From V1-33 sp964523105 (lineage in GTDB: Bacteria; Verrucomicrobiota; Verrucomicrobiia; Verrucomicrobiales; V1-33), in NCBI GenBank assembly GCA_964523105.1, contig CAZFZN010000001.1:310001-374000 (forward strand): a DNA stretch of 64,000 nucleotides. Reading direction: 5' to 3'. The notes beneath the pieces were generated by a model. It made no database searches. It was not told the origin of the DNA and saw only the letters and a list, made by a program, of their open reading frames with translations. Of this stretch, positions 52,153 through 60,890 are shown piece after piece; position 1 is the stretch's first letter; the number at the start of each line of letters is the position of its first letter. Position numbers and translations under genes: made by a program.

Positions 52153-55100
52153 TCACCGGGCCGCGGCCTGACTTCGCTCCACCCTGAGCCGCAGGAAGGC
52201 TTTGGGCGAGCCCGGCTGGATGATGTAGTCGCCGGAGATGCTGGCGGGAGTGTCTGAAACATTGAGCACGCCGGCCGTGCTCCATGAGCCGGCCTCCATG
52301 CTCTCACTGGCCTCGATGGTCCATGTCAGGGCGGGATCCTGCGCCGCCTGGGCGCCTTTGGCCCAGACGACCGTGAGCGTGCTGCCGATCACGGTTTGCA
52401 CCTCCTGCGGCAGGGAGGCACTGTCGTTCGGAATGCTGCCGGCGGCGTATTCCATGAGATTGGAGACGCCGTCGAAGTCGCCGTCGTCCTCCGGTCCGCC
52501 GATGTCCGGATAGGCCGCCGCCCAGCCGTCGTAGCCGGTGCCGCCGCCCAGCGATTCCACATCCGCATCGCTGCGGGGCATGATTTGCCAGCCGGTGGTG
52601 TAAGGGACGCTGCTGTCGAACTGCCCGAAGATCCCGGTGATGGTGGCGGGCCAGTTCGGCGGAGTGAGAGCGCTGCTGCCCGACTGGATGCGCACGTCGA
52701 GCGGATTCGCGGCGCCGTCAGCGGCGTTCACGGTGGAACCCGTGTTCCATGTGCCGCCGACATACTGGAGCGCCGCGACTTTGATGAGGCGGCCTTCGTA
52801 GGCTTCGGCATTCGCGAGAAGATCAGGCACCGCGATGAGCAGCGGAGCGGGTTCCGCGCCGGCGCCAAGGTCCGTCACGTCACTGACCGAGGACGGCGAG
52901 ATTTCCGTCAGGCCGCTGAACTGAATGACCTGGCCCGTGATGGCATAACGGTGGCCGCGCACCAGATTCAGTTCCACTCCGGGCATGAAAATGTTGATGC
53001 CGGAATCCCCGTCCTGGCCGTAGGCGCTGGTGCGGGCGGCGGAGTCGAAATCCTCCTCCGTGCAGACGACTTCGACGGCGACGGTCTTGTTGAGATCGAG
53101 CGGGAGCCCGCTGGCATCCACGTCCCGCAAACTGGCCACGGGAATGGACACGAGCGCTGCCGGCTGCGTGGCGATGGCCGCTGGCACACCGCCGTCACCG
53201 GCGGTCTGAATGTTCAGCGTATAGCGGCCATCGTCGGTGAGCGCGGATGGATTCGGCGTGGTGAGGCCGGCGATGAGAATGTCGGCGGCATTGAGACTGC
53301 TCACCGCGAGACCGGTGACGGTGATTTCCTGGCCGGCAACATTGACCGCCGGGAACCCTGCGCCGGCGCCGGTGACGAGGATGTTTGCGGGCAGCGGGGC
53401 GCCCCATGCAGCAGGCACGGTGAGTTTCACCGTGGTGAGCGGCGCATCGCTGACATTGGAGATGAGATTCACCGTGAGGGACTGTGAGGGCGAGTTGCGC
53501 GGGAAGAAGTTCCTGCCCTGATAGGGCGCGCCGGCGCTGCCGTTGGTGATCGCGGCAATCCCCGCGCCGTCCACGCTGACCACGCCGCGCAGCTGCCGGA
53601 TGAAGGTGTTGTTGGTGTTGTTGTTGGCGGCCCCGAAAATCATCGCAGCGGCGGCCACCCCGCCCGTGGCATCCGTGCCGTCGAAGTCGGCGAGACTGGA
53701 AAACGAGTTGTTCGCCATGACCCCGAATCCGGTGGCGCTGGTGCCGGCAGCGAGCAGCTTTTTGGGCGGCGCGTCGTTGAACTGCGTGCCTGGCACACCG
53801 CCCCCGAGCGTGTGAATCGCGCCGCTCACGCCGTCAGGCGAAGCGCCGGGAGCCTTGATCATGATCATTTCCGTCGCGGAGATGTCGAAGGAATTGGTCG
53901 TCGGCGCTTCCTCGGTGAAATAGACGGTGTCCAGCAGCCCGAGCCGCAGCACGAAATCCGCGGGATCGATGTCGGTGGTGGCGGCGGTGTCGGTGACGAC
54001 GATGAGGGTTCCCGCTTTGACGGCGCTGAAAAAGGGAATGTCGTTGAAACGATAGCGGCCGCCGCCGTCGTTGGCCATGCTGGCGCTGAAATCCTTGAGC
54101 AGCATGCGGCGCATGTCCGTGGTCGAACCGGCAGTGCCGTCACCGGTGACGAGCAGTTCCACCGTGTCCCCGGTCCCGGCTCCGCCGGCGTTGAGGTATT
54201 TGTTGACCACCACCGTGGTCGGCGCGGCGTCGGTGTTGGTGACGGTGACCGTCTGCGACCCCTGATCGTGGCCGTCGGCCGTGGCGGTAATGTCGGCAGT
54301 CTGGTTCTCGAACGATGCCGGACTGGCGACGGCGTTGACGGAAAACGATCCGCTCAATTCACCGGCCGGAATGAGAACCGAGCCCGGAAACACCGTGGCC
54401 GCTCCGATATTGCTGCTCGTCAGCGTGACCAGCAGTGGAGTGGCGAGGACGTTCGGAATACTGACGGTGCCGCTGGCCGCCGGCGCTGGTGTGTTTTCCG
54501 GAAAGGAGTCGGGAAAGATGGAAACGAACAGTTCCGGAAGCGCGAGCACATCGAACGGGAGCGGACTGGTGGCAGCGCCTCCGTTGGTCGTGACCGTGAC
54601 CGAACCGCTGGTCGCACCGGGCGGGACGACGGTGCTGATGCTGGTTCCCTCCGGGTTGACCGTGGCCACATCCGCCAGCGTGCCGTTGAAGCGCACGGAG
54701 GGTGATTCACCGAAGTCCGTCCCGGTAATGGTGACCGCCGTGCCCACCGTGCCGGAAAGCGGCGCGACGCCGGTGATGGCCGGCAGCGGAGCCCCGTCCT
54801 GCGCCACGATGACGGAGAGCTTGAGATCGTCGATGCGCCAGTTGGCGGTGTTGGCCGAGGCATTGCCGCTGCCGTCGCTGCCGAAAATCCGGACCGTGAG
54901 CGGCGTGGAGGAAACCAGATTGAGCCCGGCATTGGTCACCAGTCCCCATGCGCTCGCCGCACCGGCGGGCGCTGTCGCGACCGGCGCACTGTAGGCGTCG
55001 AGGCTCGTATAAATGGAATAAGTCAGCGGGCCGGTGCTGGTCCGGCGGGCCCCAAAAGACACTTCCGTCAGAGTGACGCGGTAATTCTCCACCGGAGTCA

Positions 55101-55413
55101 GAGTGATTTCAAAGTAGGCGCTCTGCGCGGGATCGAGGGGCCCGGTGCGCGCCGCAGCGCCGGCGTTGTTCCCGCCGCTCGATCCCGCGTAGCCGGTGGA
55201 GGCGGCGCCGGATGCCAGCATCGTCGTCGTGCCGTTGTTGTTGTTCTGCGTCACGTCACTGACCGCCAGATTCTGCGGCTGCGAGAGCGGTGAGGCGAAG
55301 TTGAAGTCCCACAGGATATCTTCGGCAACACTGGCGGCCGGGAGGCCGAACAGAAACAAGGCGGCGAGCCTGACAGGTCGCGTGAAGAGACGGCAAAGTG
55401 AGGGGCATTTCAT
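52153..55413 (-). CDS. Secreted multi-domain exoprotein with IPT/TIG domain
   Basis: This 1086-residue exported protein starts at the ATG at 55413 with a signal ending near AASVAED. Order: a beta-sandwich (about 25-195, with RIDDLKLSVIVAQDG); an IPT/TIG Ig-like domain (about 200-285, AITGVAPLSGTVGTAVTITG); an Ig-like region with Ca-loop-like features (about 290-400); a lamin-tail-like segment (VVVNKYLNAGGAGTGDTVELL). Then a long beta region follows and an OB-fold-like part (YGQDGDSGINIFMPG, HRYAITGQVIQFSGL) near 860-930. The C-terminus has DGDFDGVSNLMEYAAG, the usual Ca-loop plus choice-of-anchor ending in PVC exoproteins. No catalytic motif was seen; a surface or matrix role is likely. It is convergent with the PEP-synthase-like gene. 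Confidence 0.85.
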   Translation of the reverse strand: MKCPSLCRLFTRPVRLAALFLFGLPAASVAEDILWDFNFASPLSQPQNLAVSDVTQNNNNGTTTMLASGAASTGYAGSSGGNNAGAAARTGPLDPAQSAYFEITLTPVENYRVTLTEVSFGARRTSTGPLTYSIYTSLDAYSAPVATAPAGAASAWGLVTNAGLNLVSSTPLTVRIFGSDGSGNASANTANWRIDDLKLSVIVAQDGAPLPAITGVAPLSGTVGTAVTITGTDFGESPSVRFNGTLADVATVNPEGTSISTVVPPGATSGSVTVTTNGGAATSPLPFDVLALPELFVSIFPDSFPENTPAPAASGTVSIPNVLATPLLVTLTSSNIGAATVFPGSVLIPAGELSGSFSVNAVASPASFENQTADITATADGHDQGSQTVTVTNTDAAPTTVVVNKYLNAGGAGTGDTVELLVTGDGTAGSTTDMRRMLLKDFSASMANDGGGRYRFNDIPFFSAVKAGTLIVVTDTAATTDIDPADFVLRLGLLDTVYFTEEAPTTNSFDISATEMIMIKAPGASPDGVSGAIHTLGGGVPGTQFNDAPPKKLLAAGTSATGFGVMANNSFSSLADFDGTDATGGVAAAAMIFGAANNNTNNTFIRQLRGVVSVDGAGIAAITNGSAGAPYQGRNFFPRNSPSQSLTVNLISNVSDAPLTTVKLTVPAAWGAPLPANILVTGAGAGFPAVNVAGQEITVTGLAVSSLNAADILIAGLTTPNPSALTDDGRYTLNIQTAGDGGVPAAIATQPAALVSIPVASLRDVDASGLPLDLNKTVAVEVVCTEEDFDSAARTSAYGQDGDSGINIFMPGVELNLVRGHRYAITGQVIQFSGLTEISPSSVSDVTDLGAGAEPAPLLIAVPDLLANAEAYEGRLIKVAALQYVGGTWNTGSTVNAADGAANPLDVRIQSGSSALTPPNWPATITGIFGQFDSSVPYTTGWQIMPRSDADVESLGGGTGYDGWAAAYPDIGGPEDDGDFDGVSNLMEYAAGSIPNDSASLPQEVQTVIGSTLTVVWAKGAQAAQDPALTWTIEASESMEAGSWSTAGVLNVSDTPASISGDYIIQPGSPKAFLRLRVERSQAAAR

Positions 55414-55576
55414 GGTGACGGAGCAGTTGAGGTGAGCAGGTTGTAGGCCGCAGGGATGAACCGTGCAAGCCTGCTCCCCTTTCCGCGAGCAAGGCATCAT
55501 GGCCCGGTCGCGTCACCGGGAGAGACGGGCACGGGTCCGACTTTTGCCAGGGAATGGCGTCCCGCAGGACGTTCCC

Positions 55577-56257
55577 TCAGTCCCGGCGGCGGCGCAGGCA
55601 GAGGATTCCCCCGGCCAGCGCCGCACAAAGCGCCGTTCCCGGTTCGGGAATCAGGGTGAACCGCGCCGCACCGCTCGCATTCGGGATCCAGTTGGCGCCG
55701 TTATCGAGGGAGAGTTCCGTGAAGACATCGAAGAAGCTGTCGATGCGATACTGACCGCCTCCGAGGTCGGTGATCGTCGTCTGACCGGATGACGCCAGGG
55801 TCGGACTTTCCCGGAAAAGAAACGGACCCAGCGCCGTGGCGCCCGAGAGGTTCAGCGAAATCAACTCCGTGGCGAAGGTGCCGGTCGTGTTTCCGGTCTT
55901 GCCCAGCGTGATAATCGACCCGTTGCCGGAGGAGGAGGACGCGAGATCAGTGGCGAGGGGGATGACATCGCTGACGCTGTCCATATTGGCGGAAAAGGAC
56001 GCCTGTTCGTCCGGCCCGGCGGGAACAGTGGTCACCGGTGCGACCATGCGCAGCAGCGCCGAATCCATGACGATAGTCACTCCGCCCCCGGTGAAAGATG
56101 GCGGGAGTCCGGAGAGAATGTAACCGATGTCTCCGGTGGGGCTGACGGCAGGAGGCCATGCGGGACTTGAGGTGATAATGGCGGCGTGCGCGGCCGAAGC
56201 GAGGCCGGCGGCGATGCCCAGAGTGATCAGAGTTTTCCTGGCAGGCTGATAGTTCAT
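55577..56257 (-). CDS. PEP-CTERM sorted secreted protein
   Basis: This 226-residue exported protein starts MNYQPARKTLITLGIAAGLA. It ends with a PEP-CTERM sorting signal: PEP in LIPEPGTALCAALAGG, a short hydrophobic helix and the basic tail LRRRRD. Such proteins are processed by an exosortase and anchored or released at the surface. The mature part is Ser/Thr/Gly-rich and of unknown function. No exosortase is in the window. Confidence 0.9.
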   Translation of the reverse strand: MNYQPARKTLITLGIAAGLASAAHAAIITSSPAWPPAVSPTGDIGYILSGLPPSFTGGGVTIVMDSALLRMVAPVTTVPAGPDEQASFSANMDSVSDVIPLATDLASSSSGNGSIITLGKTGNTTGTFATELISLNLSGATALGPFLFRESPTLASSGQTTITDLGGGQYRIDSFFDVFTELSLDNGANWIPNASGAARFTLIPEPGTALCAALAGGILCLRRRRD

Positions 56258-56422
56258 GGTGGTGGAAGCGGGTGAGAGCGCGTGGAATTTCGGCGGATTC
56301 TGTCCATCCGCCCTGAAAATGTAAAGTCACGCTTTTGCCTTAAATCCGGCGGATTTCCGCACGTGAGGAATTGCCAAACGGCGGCGGCGCCGGTTCCATG
56401 TCCTGAGCATCCCCGCACCGCC

Positions 56423-57790
56423 ATGAACACACCCGCTCCCTTCCACATCAACCGCCGCCGTTTTCTCCACACCGCCTCCGCCGCACTCGCCACTTCCGTG
56501 CTCGGCGCGGAGGGCGCCGATATTGTAAATGCCAAAACCCGCCGCGTCGGACTCATCGGCGCGGGCTGGTACGGGAAGAGCGACCTCTGGCGGCTCGTCC
56601 AGGTCGCGCCCGTCGAGATCGTGGCCATTGCCGATCCCGACAAAAACATGCTCGCCGAGGCCGTGGGCATCGCGAAGCAGCGGCAGAAGTCAGGCAAAGA
56701 GCCGGTGACTTACGGCGACTACCGGAAAATGCTCGCGGATCACAAATTCGACATCGTGCTCGTCGGCTCGCCGGACCACTGGCACGCGCTGCACGGCATC
56801 GCGGCGATGGAGGCGGGCGCGGATGTCTATCTGCAGAAGCCCATCAGCGTGGATGTGCATGAAGGTGAAGCGCTGCTCGCCGCCGCGCGCCGTCTGGGCC
56901 GCGTGGTGCAGATCGGCACGCAGCGGAAGAGCACGCCGCATCTCATCGATGTGAAGAAGCAGGTCGTGGAGGCCGGACTGCTCGGCAAAATCGGCCACGT
57001 GGACATGTGCTGCTACTATCACATGCGGGCGAACGGCAATCCGCCGGTGGAACCGGTGCCGGATTTCCTCGATTACGAAATGTGGACCGGCCCCGCGCCA
57101 CTGCGGCCTTACGACGGCATCCCGCACAAGCGCTGGTGGCGCACGTTCATGGAATACGGGAACGGCATCACCGGCGACATGTGCGTGCACATGTTCGACA
57201 CCGTGCGCTGGATGCTCGGCCTCGGCTGGCCGAAACGCATTTCCAGCAGCGGCGGCATCTTTGTGCAGAAGGACGGCAAGTCGAACATCAGCGACACGCA
57301 GAGCGCGGTCTTCGAATACCCTGACTTCAACTGCAACTGGCAGCACCGCACCTGGGGCAGCACCCCTGATGCCGACTATCCGTGGGCGCTCTTCATCCAC
57401 GGCGAAAAAGGCACACTCAAGGCCAGCACCATGCGCGCCGACTTCATCCCGCACGGCCGCGGCGGCAAGCCACTCCACTTTGAGCGCTTGTTCGAGAAGG
57501 AGCAGTTCCCCGAAGACAACACCGAGAAGGACATCGAACTCAACGCCGCTCCCGCCACCCGCCGCCACATGCTCGACTTCCTCGCCGCCATCGAAAAACG
57601 GGGCAAACCCGTCGCCGACGTGGAGGATGGTCACATCTCCACTGCGAGCTGCATCCTCGCCAATCTCGGCATGAAACTCGGCCGCGGCCTCGCTTACGAT
57701 CCTGCCAAACGTGAAATCCCCGGCGATGCGGAAGCCAACAAACTCCTCGCCCGCGCCTACCGTGCTCCGTGGACGAGACCGGCAGTGTGA
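56423..57790 (+). CDS. Tat-exported Gfo/Idh/MocA family oxidoreductase
   Basis: This 455-residue NAD(P)-dependent oxidoreductase has a Tat signal (NRRRFLHTASAALATSVLG) at the start from the ATG at 56423. The Rossmann fold is VGLIGAGWYGKSDL, followed by VAIADPDKNM. The substrate part has the conserved EKP-like motif written QKPISVD and HMFDTVRWMLGL. Exported members are typical of PVC and Bacteroidota and often act on sugars in glycan degradation clusters. It is followed by a DUF1593 hydrolase 177 bp downstream. Confidence 0.93.
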   Translation: MNTPAPFHINRRRFLHTASAALATSVLGAEGADIVNAKTRRVGLIGAGWYGKSDLWRLVQVAPVEIVAIADPDKNMLAEAVGIAKQRQKSGKEPVTYGDYRKMLADHKFDIVLVGSPDHWHALHGIAAMEAGADVYLQKPISVDVHEGEALLAAARRLGRVVQIGTQRKSTPHLIDVKKQVVEAGLLGKIGHVDMCCYYHMRANGNPPVEPVPDFLDYEMWTGPAPLRPYDGIPHKRWWRTFMEYGNGITGDMCVHMFDTVRWMLGLGWPKRISSSGGIFVQKDGKSNISDTQSAVFEYPDFNCNWQHRTWGSTPDADYPWALFIHGEKGTLKASTMRADFIPHGRGGKPLHFERLFEKEQFPEDNTEKDIELNAAPATRRHMLDFLAAIEKRGKPVADVEDGHISTASCILANLGMKLGRGLAYDPAKREIPGDAEANKLLARAYRAPWTRPAV

Positions 57791-57822
57791 TATTCAACGA
57801 ATGGAAGCAAAGTTTTGAATAG

Positions 57823-57854
57823 GAGATAACAGAGGAAACAGAGATAACAGAGGA
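57823..57854 (+). repeat. Direct repeat of GAGATAACAGAGGA
   Basis: The 14-mer GAGATAACAGAGGA occurs at 57823-57836 and 57841-57854, separated by four bases, in the gap between the Gfo/Idh/MocA and DUF1593 genes. It is a short tandem-like duplication; the purpose is unknown. Confidence 0.6.
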
Positions 57855-57967
57855 TCAGGCCTGAGTGCGTCGGCTTCTTCCCCGTTCAGGCCAGGCCGCT
57901 CTCTTATGTTCAATCCTGCGTTCCATGCCTTCGTCCCCTCCGTTTCCTCCTGTTCAATTCTCATGTC

Positions 57968-58984
57968 ATGAAATCCTGTTTCGCCGTCTTTTCCCTCCTC
58001 CTGTTCCTTGTCAGTGCGCACGCGCAGGACCGCCCCCGCCTGGCGGTGCTCACCGACATCGGCGGAGATCCTGACGACCAGCAGTCCATGATCCGGCTCA
58101 TGGTGTATGCCAACGAGTTCGATATCGAACTCCTGCTGGCCAGCGCCTCGGGCACCATCGGGGAACTCAAAGAAGCAAAGACCCAGCCCCAGCTCATTCG
58201 CGAGATCATCGAAGGCTATGGCAAGGTGCTGCCGAATTTGAAGAAGCACGCGCAGGGCTGGCCGGAAGCGTCCGCGCTGCTGGAGAAAGTGAAGTCCGGC
58301 AATCATCAGCGCGGGCGCGATCACATCGGTGAAGGCAAGGACACGGAAGGCTCGCGCGAGATCGTTCGTTTGGTGGACGGAGGAAAGCCGGAGCGTCCGC
58401 TGCACCTCAGCATCTGGGGCGGGCAAACGGATTTCGCGCAGGCGCTCTGGCGCGTAAAGCACGACCGCGGCGCAGACGGCCTCGCGGCATTTGTGAAGAA
58501 GCTCCGCGTCTATGACATCAACGACCAGGATGAAATCGCCGACTGGATGCGCGCGGAATTTCCCGGCATGCACTACGTGCTCGCTCACCGCTATCCGGGC
58601 CGCGACAAACGCGAGGGCACCTACCGCGGCATGTATCTCACCGGCGACGAATCGCTCACCAGCCGAAAATGGGTGGACAAAAACGTGCGCAGCAAAGGCC
58701 CGCTCGGCGCGCTCTATCCCACGAACACATGGACGGAACCAAACCCGCACGGCTGTTTAAAAGAGGGAGACACGCCGTCGTGGTTCTTCTTTCTGAAACG
58801 CGGCGGCAACGATCCCGCGGATCCGACAAAGCCCGGCTGGGGCGGCCAATTTCAGCGCGAGCCTGATGGCTGGTACCGCGATCTCCACCGGCGCGAGGAC
58901 TTCGACCCGCGCACGACCGTCAGCAAGTGGCGCCCGGAGTTTCAGAAAGACTTCGCGCAGCGCATGGCATGGTGCGCGGAGTGA
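57968..58984 (+). CDS. Secreted DUF1593 / nucleoside-hydrolase-like protein
   Basis: This 338-residue exported protein has signal peptide MKSCFAVFSLLLFLVSAHAQ. The N-terminal DIGGDPDDQQSM resembles the D-x-D-x-G-x-D-D metal-binding motif of nucleoside hydrolases, and the DUF1593 pattern continues with LHLSIWGGQTDFAQALW. The C-terminal part has VDKNVRSKGPLG and PSWFFFLKRGGNDP, seen in proteins annotated as sugar or glycoside hydrolases in PVC bacteria. It probably hydrolyses a glycoside. It is transcribed after the Gfo/Idh/MocA gene. Confidence 0.85.
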   Translation: MKSCFAVFSLLLFLVSAHAQDRPRLAVLTDIGGDPDDQQSMIRLMVYANEFDIELLLASASGTIGELKEAKTQPQLIREIIEGYGKVLPNLKKHAQGWPEASALLEKVKSGNHQRGRDHIGEGKDTEGSREIVRLVDGGKPERPLHLSIWGGQTDFAQALWRVKHDRGADGLAAFVKKLRVYDINDQDEIADWMRAEFPGMHYVLAHRYPGRDKREGTYRGMYLTGDESLTSRKWVDKNVRSKGPLGALYPTNTWTEPNPHGCLKEGDTPSWFFFLKRGGNDPADPTKPGWGGQFQREPDGWYRDLHRREDFDPRTTVSKWRPEFQKDFAQRMAWCAE

Positions 58985-58987
58985 ATC

Positions 58988-59662
58988 TCAGCCCGCCGGC
59001 ACTACGGCAGCGAACTCAAAGCCTGACTTGAGCCGCGGCTGCACATCGATGGCGTAAAGCACCTCATCCGGCGCGCGGATGAAGTTGCGGTCATGGGCAT
59101 CGCCGAGTTCCACGCCGTCATCGCGCTCCCAGAGTCCGGTGCTTTCGTTATAAACAAAACCGAGCCCGCTGAGCAGCGCCGCGATTTCCTCTTCTGCGGG
59201 AATGAACCGGACCGGATGCGGCTGGATGCAGCTCTGCGAGGTGACGATGCTCACACCGTCCTTTCGCGACCAGATGCCTTCGAACTCCACATCGTCGCCG
59301 AAGATGATGTTGCTCAGCCGCAGCCGGCGCAGATATCCGGCGGGTGTGAAATGGCCAAACGGGCCAAAGCCGGCTTTGCCGGGGAAGGTGGCTTTCCAAA
59401 CCCGATCCCTGACTGCATCGTGAAAAGCGGTGATCTCCCGTCCGGGTGTTGCGGACTTGAGCGCCGGCGGCATATCCGCCGGCTTCAGAGCACAGCCGCG
59501 GTTCGCCGCGAACTTCTTGAGCGCCGCAAACTGGCCGGCAACCCGGGACTCCCACTCGGCAACCGGATCCCGTGGCTCACCCACATTTGCCATCGCCACG
59601 CCTGTTCGAGCAGTTTCTGGTCGTCGGGTGAGAGCGGCGCTTTCTGCTTCTGCAAGGTCCAT
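58988..59662 (-). CDS. Hypothetical protein, probably frameshifted at its 5' end
   Basis: This is a 224-residue reading from the ATG at 59662, or about 201 residues from the ATG at 59593 (MANVGEPRDPVAEWES). The body (KKFAANRGCALKPADMPPAL, FGPFGHFTPAGYLRRLRLSN) is clearly protein-like but not recognised. Upstream, another phase starting at 59715 encodes MEPPYDPQPISLEDAKRIW and runs with good protein character to about WRWQMW near 59590. That phase then degenerates while this one takes over. A one-base indel near 59590 would join both parts into a single protein of about 240 residues. There is no signal peptide. The gene is convergent with the DUF1593 gene. Confidence 0.6.
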   Translation of the reverse strand: MDLAEAESAALTRRPETARTGVAMANVGEPRDPVAEWESRVAGQFAALKKFAANRGCALKPADMPPALKSATPGREITAFHDAVRDRVWKATFPGKAGFGPFGHFTPAGYLRRLRLSNIIFGDDVEFEGIWSRKDGVSIVTSQSCIQPHPVRFIPAEEEIAALLSGLGFVYNESTGLWERDDGVELGDAHDRNFIRAPDEVLYAIDVQPRLKSGFEFAAVVPAG

Positions 59663-59848
59663 ATGCGTTTGGCATCCTCGAGGCTGATGGGCTGGGGATC
59701 GTAGGGCGGTTCCATGACCGCAGTGTGCCGTTTTTCAGCAAAACTGCAAACTAAATGCCTGCGGGCATCACCTGCTGCGATTCACACGCGGAGGGAAACA
59801 AATGACTGCTCGACACCTGCGCGCCCCGGGGCACATTTGCCGGCTGTT

Positions 59849-60820
59849 ATGAAAACGATCCTCCTTGCCACCCTCGTCGCCGTCTCCCCTGCCCTTGCCG
59901 CTGATCCGCCCAAACCACCGGGCAAGCCCTACGAACTGGTCACGCTCGACCGCAATACCGTGGACGCCGATTTTGCCGTGCAGGGCGAATACACCGGAAA
60001 TCTCGGCGGGCAGAAGGCGGGCGTGCAGGTGGTGGCGCTGGGCGGCGGAAAATTCGATGTCGTAATGTATCAGGGCGGATTGCCGGGGGACGGATGGTCC
60101 GGCAAGAAAGCGCAGACCGATCGCGGCAGTGCGGAAACCGTGGACGGCAAAGTGAAGCTCACGCTCTCAGGCCAGACCGGCACCATCGCGGACGGGAAAC
60201 TGAAGCTGGGCGGCGACACGCTGGAGCGAACCGAACGCAAGAGTTCCACCGAAGGCGCGACGCCGCCGGAGGGCGCCATCGTGCTGTTCGACGGCGCGAA
60301 CACAGATGCATGGGAGGGCGCGGGCATGGATGCCGGCAAGCTGCTCAAGCAGGGCCAGAACTCGAAGCAGAAATTTCAGAGCTACACGCTGCACCTCGAG
60401 TTCCTGCTGCCCTACATGCCGGCGGCACGCGGTCAGGGCCGCGGCAACAGCGGCGTCTATAATCAGGGCCGCTACGAAGTGCAGGTGCTCGACAGCTTCG
60501 GCCTTGAAGGCAAGGACAACGAATGCGGCGGCATTTATTCCATCAAGGCGCCGGATCTTAACATGTGCTTTCCGCCGCTCCAGTGGCAGACCTACGACAT
60601 CGACTACACCGCCGCGAAATTCGATGCCAAAGGCAAGCGCACCGCCAGCGCCCGCATGACCGTGAAGCACAACGGCGTGATCATTCACAAGGACGTGGAG
60701 CTGCCCAAGTCCACGACCGCCGCGCCGCTCGGCGACGGTCCGGAACCGGGGCCGATCCATTTGCAGAATCACGGCAATCCCGTGCGTTACCGGAACATCT
60801 GGATCGTGGAGAACAAGTAG
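59849..60820 (+). CDS. Secreted DUF1080 (3-keto-disaccharide hydrolase) protein
   Basis: This 323-residue exported protein starts at the ATG at 59849 (MKTILLATLVAVSPALAA). The C-terminal DUF1080 domain begins GAIVLFDGANTDAWEG and includes SGVYNQGRYEVQVLDSFG and NECGGIYSIKAPDLNMC. Some DUF1080 proteins hydrolyse 3-keto-glycosides made by a sugar dehydrogenase, a plausible link to the Gfo/Idh/MocA oxidoreductase upstream. The first 130 residues form an extra beta domain. The DUF1501 gene follows 70 bp later on the same strand. Confidence 0.92.
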   Translation: MKTILLATLVAVSPALAADPPKPPGKPYELVTLDRNTVDADFAVQGEYTGNLGGQKAGVQVVALGGGKFDVVMYQGGLPGDGWSGKKAQTDRGSAETVDGKVKLTLSGQTGTIADGKLKLGGDTLERTERKSSTEGATPPEGAIVLFDGANTDAWEGAGMDAGKLLKQGQNSKQKFQSYTLHLEFLLPYMPAARGQGRGNSGVYNQGRYEVQVLDSFGLEGKDNECGGIYSIKAPDLNMCFPPLQWQTYDIDYTAAKFDAKGKRTASARMTVKHNGVIIHKDVELPKSTTAAPLGDGPEPGPIHLQNHGNPVRYRNIWIVENK

Positions 60821-60890
60821 CGCCGCGGCGTCCGGAAAACGCGGCGGATAAGAACTGGCATTCCGGTTCGTTACAGGCACATTCTCCGCC

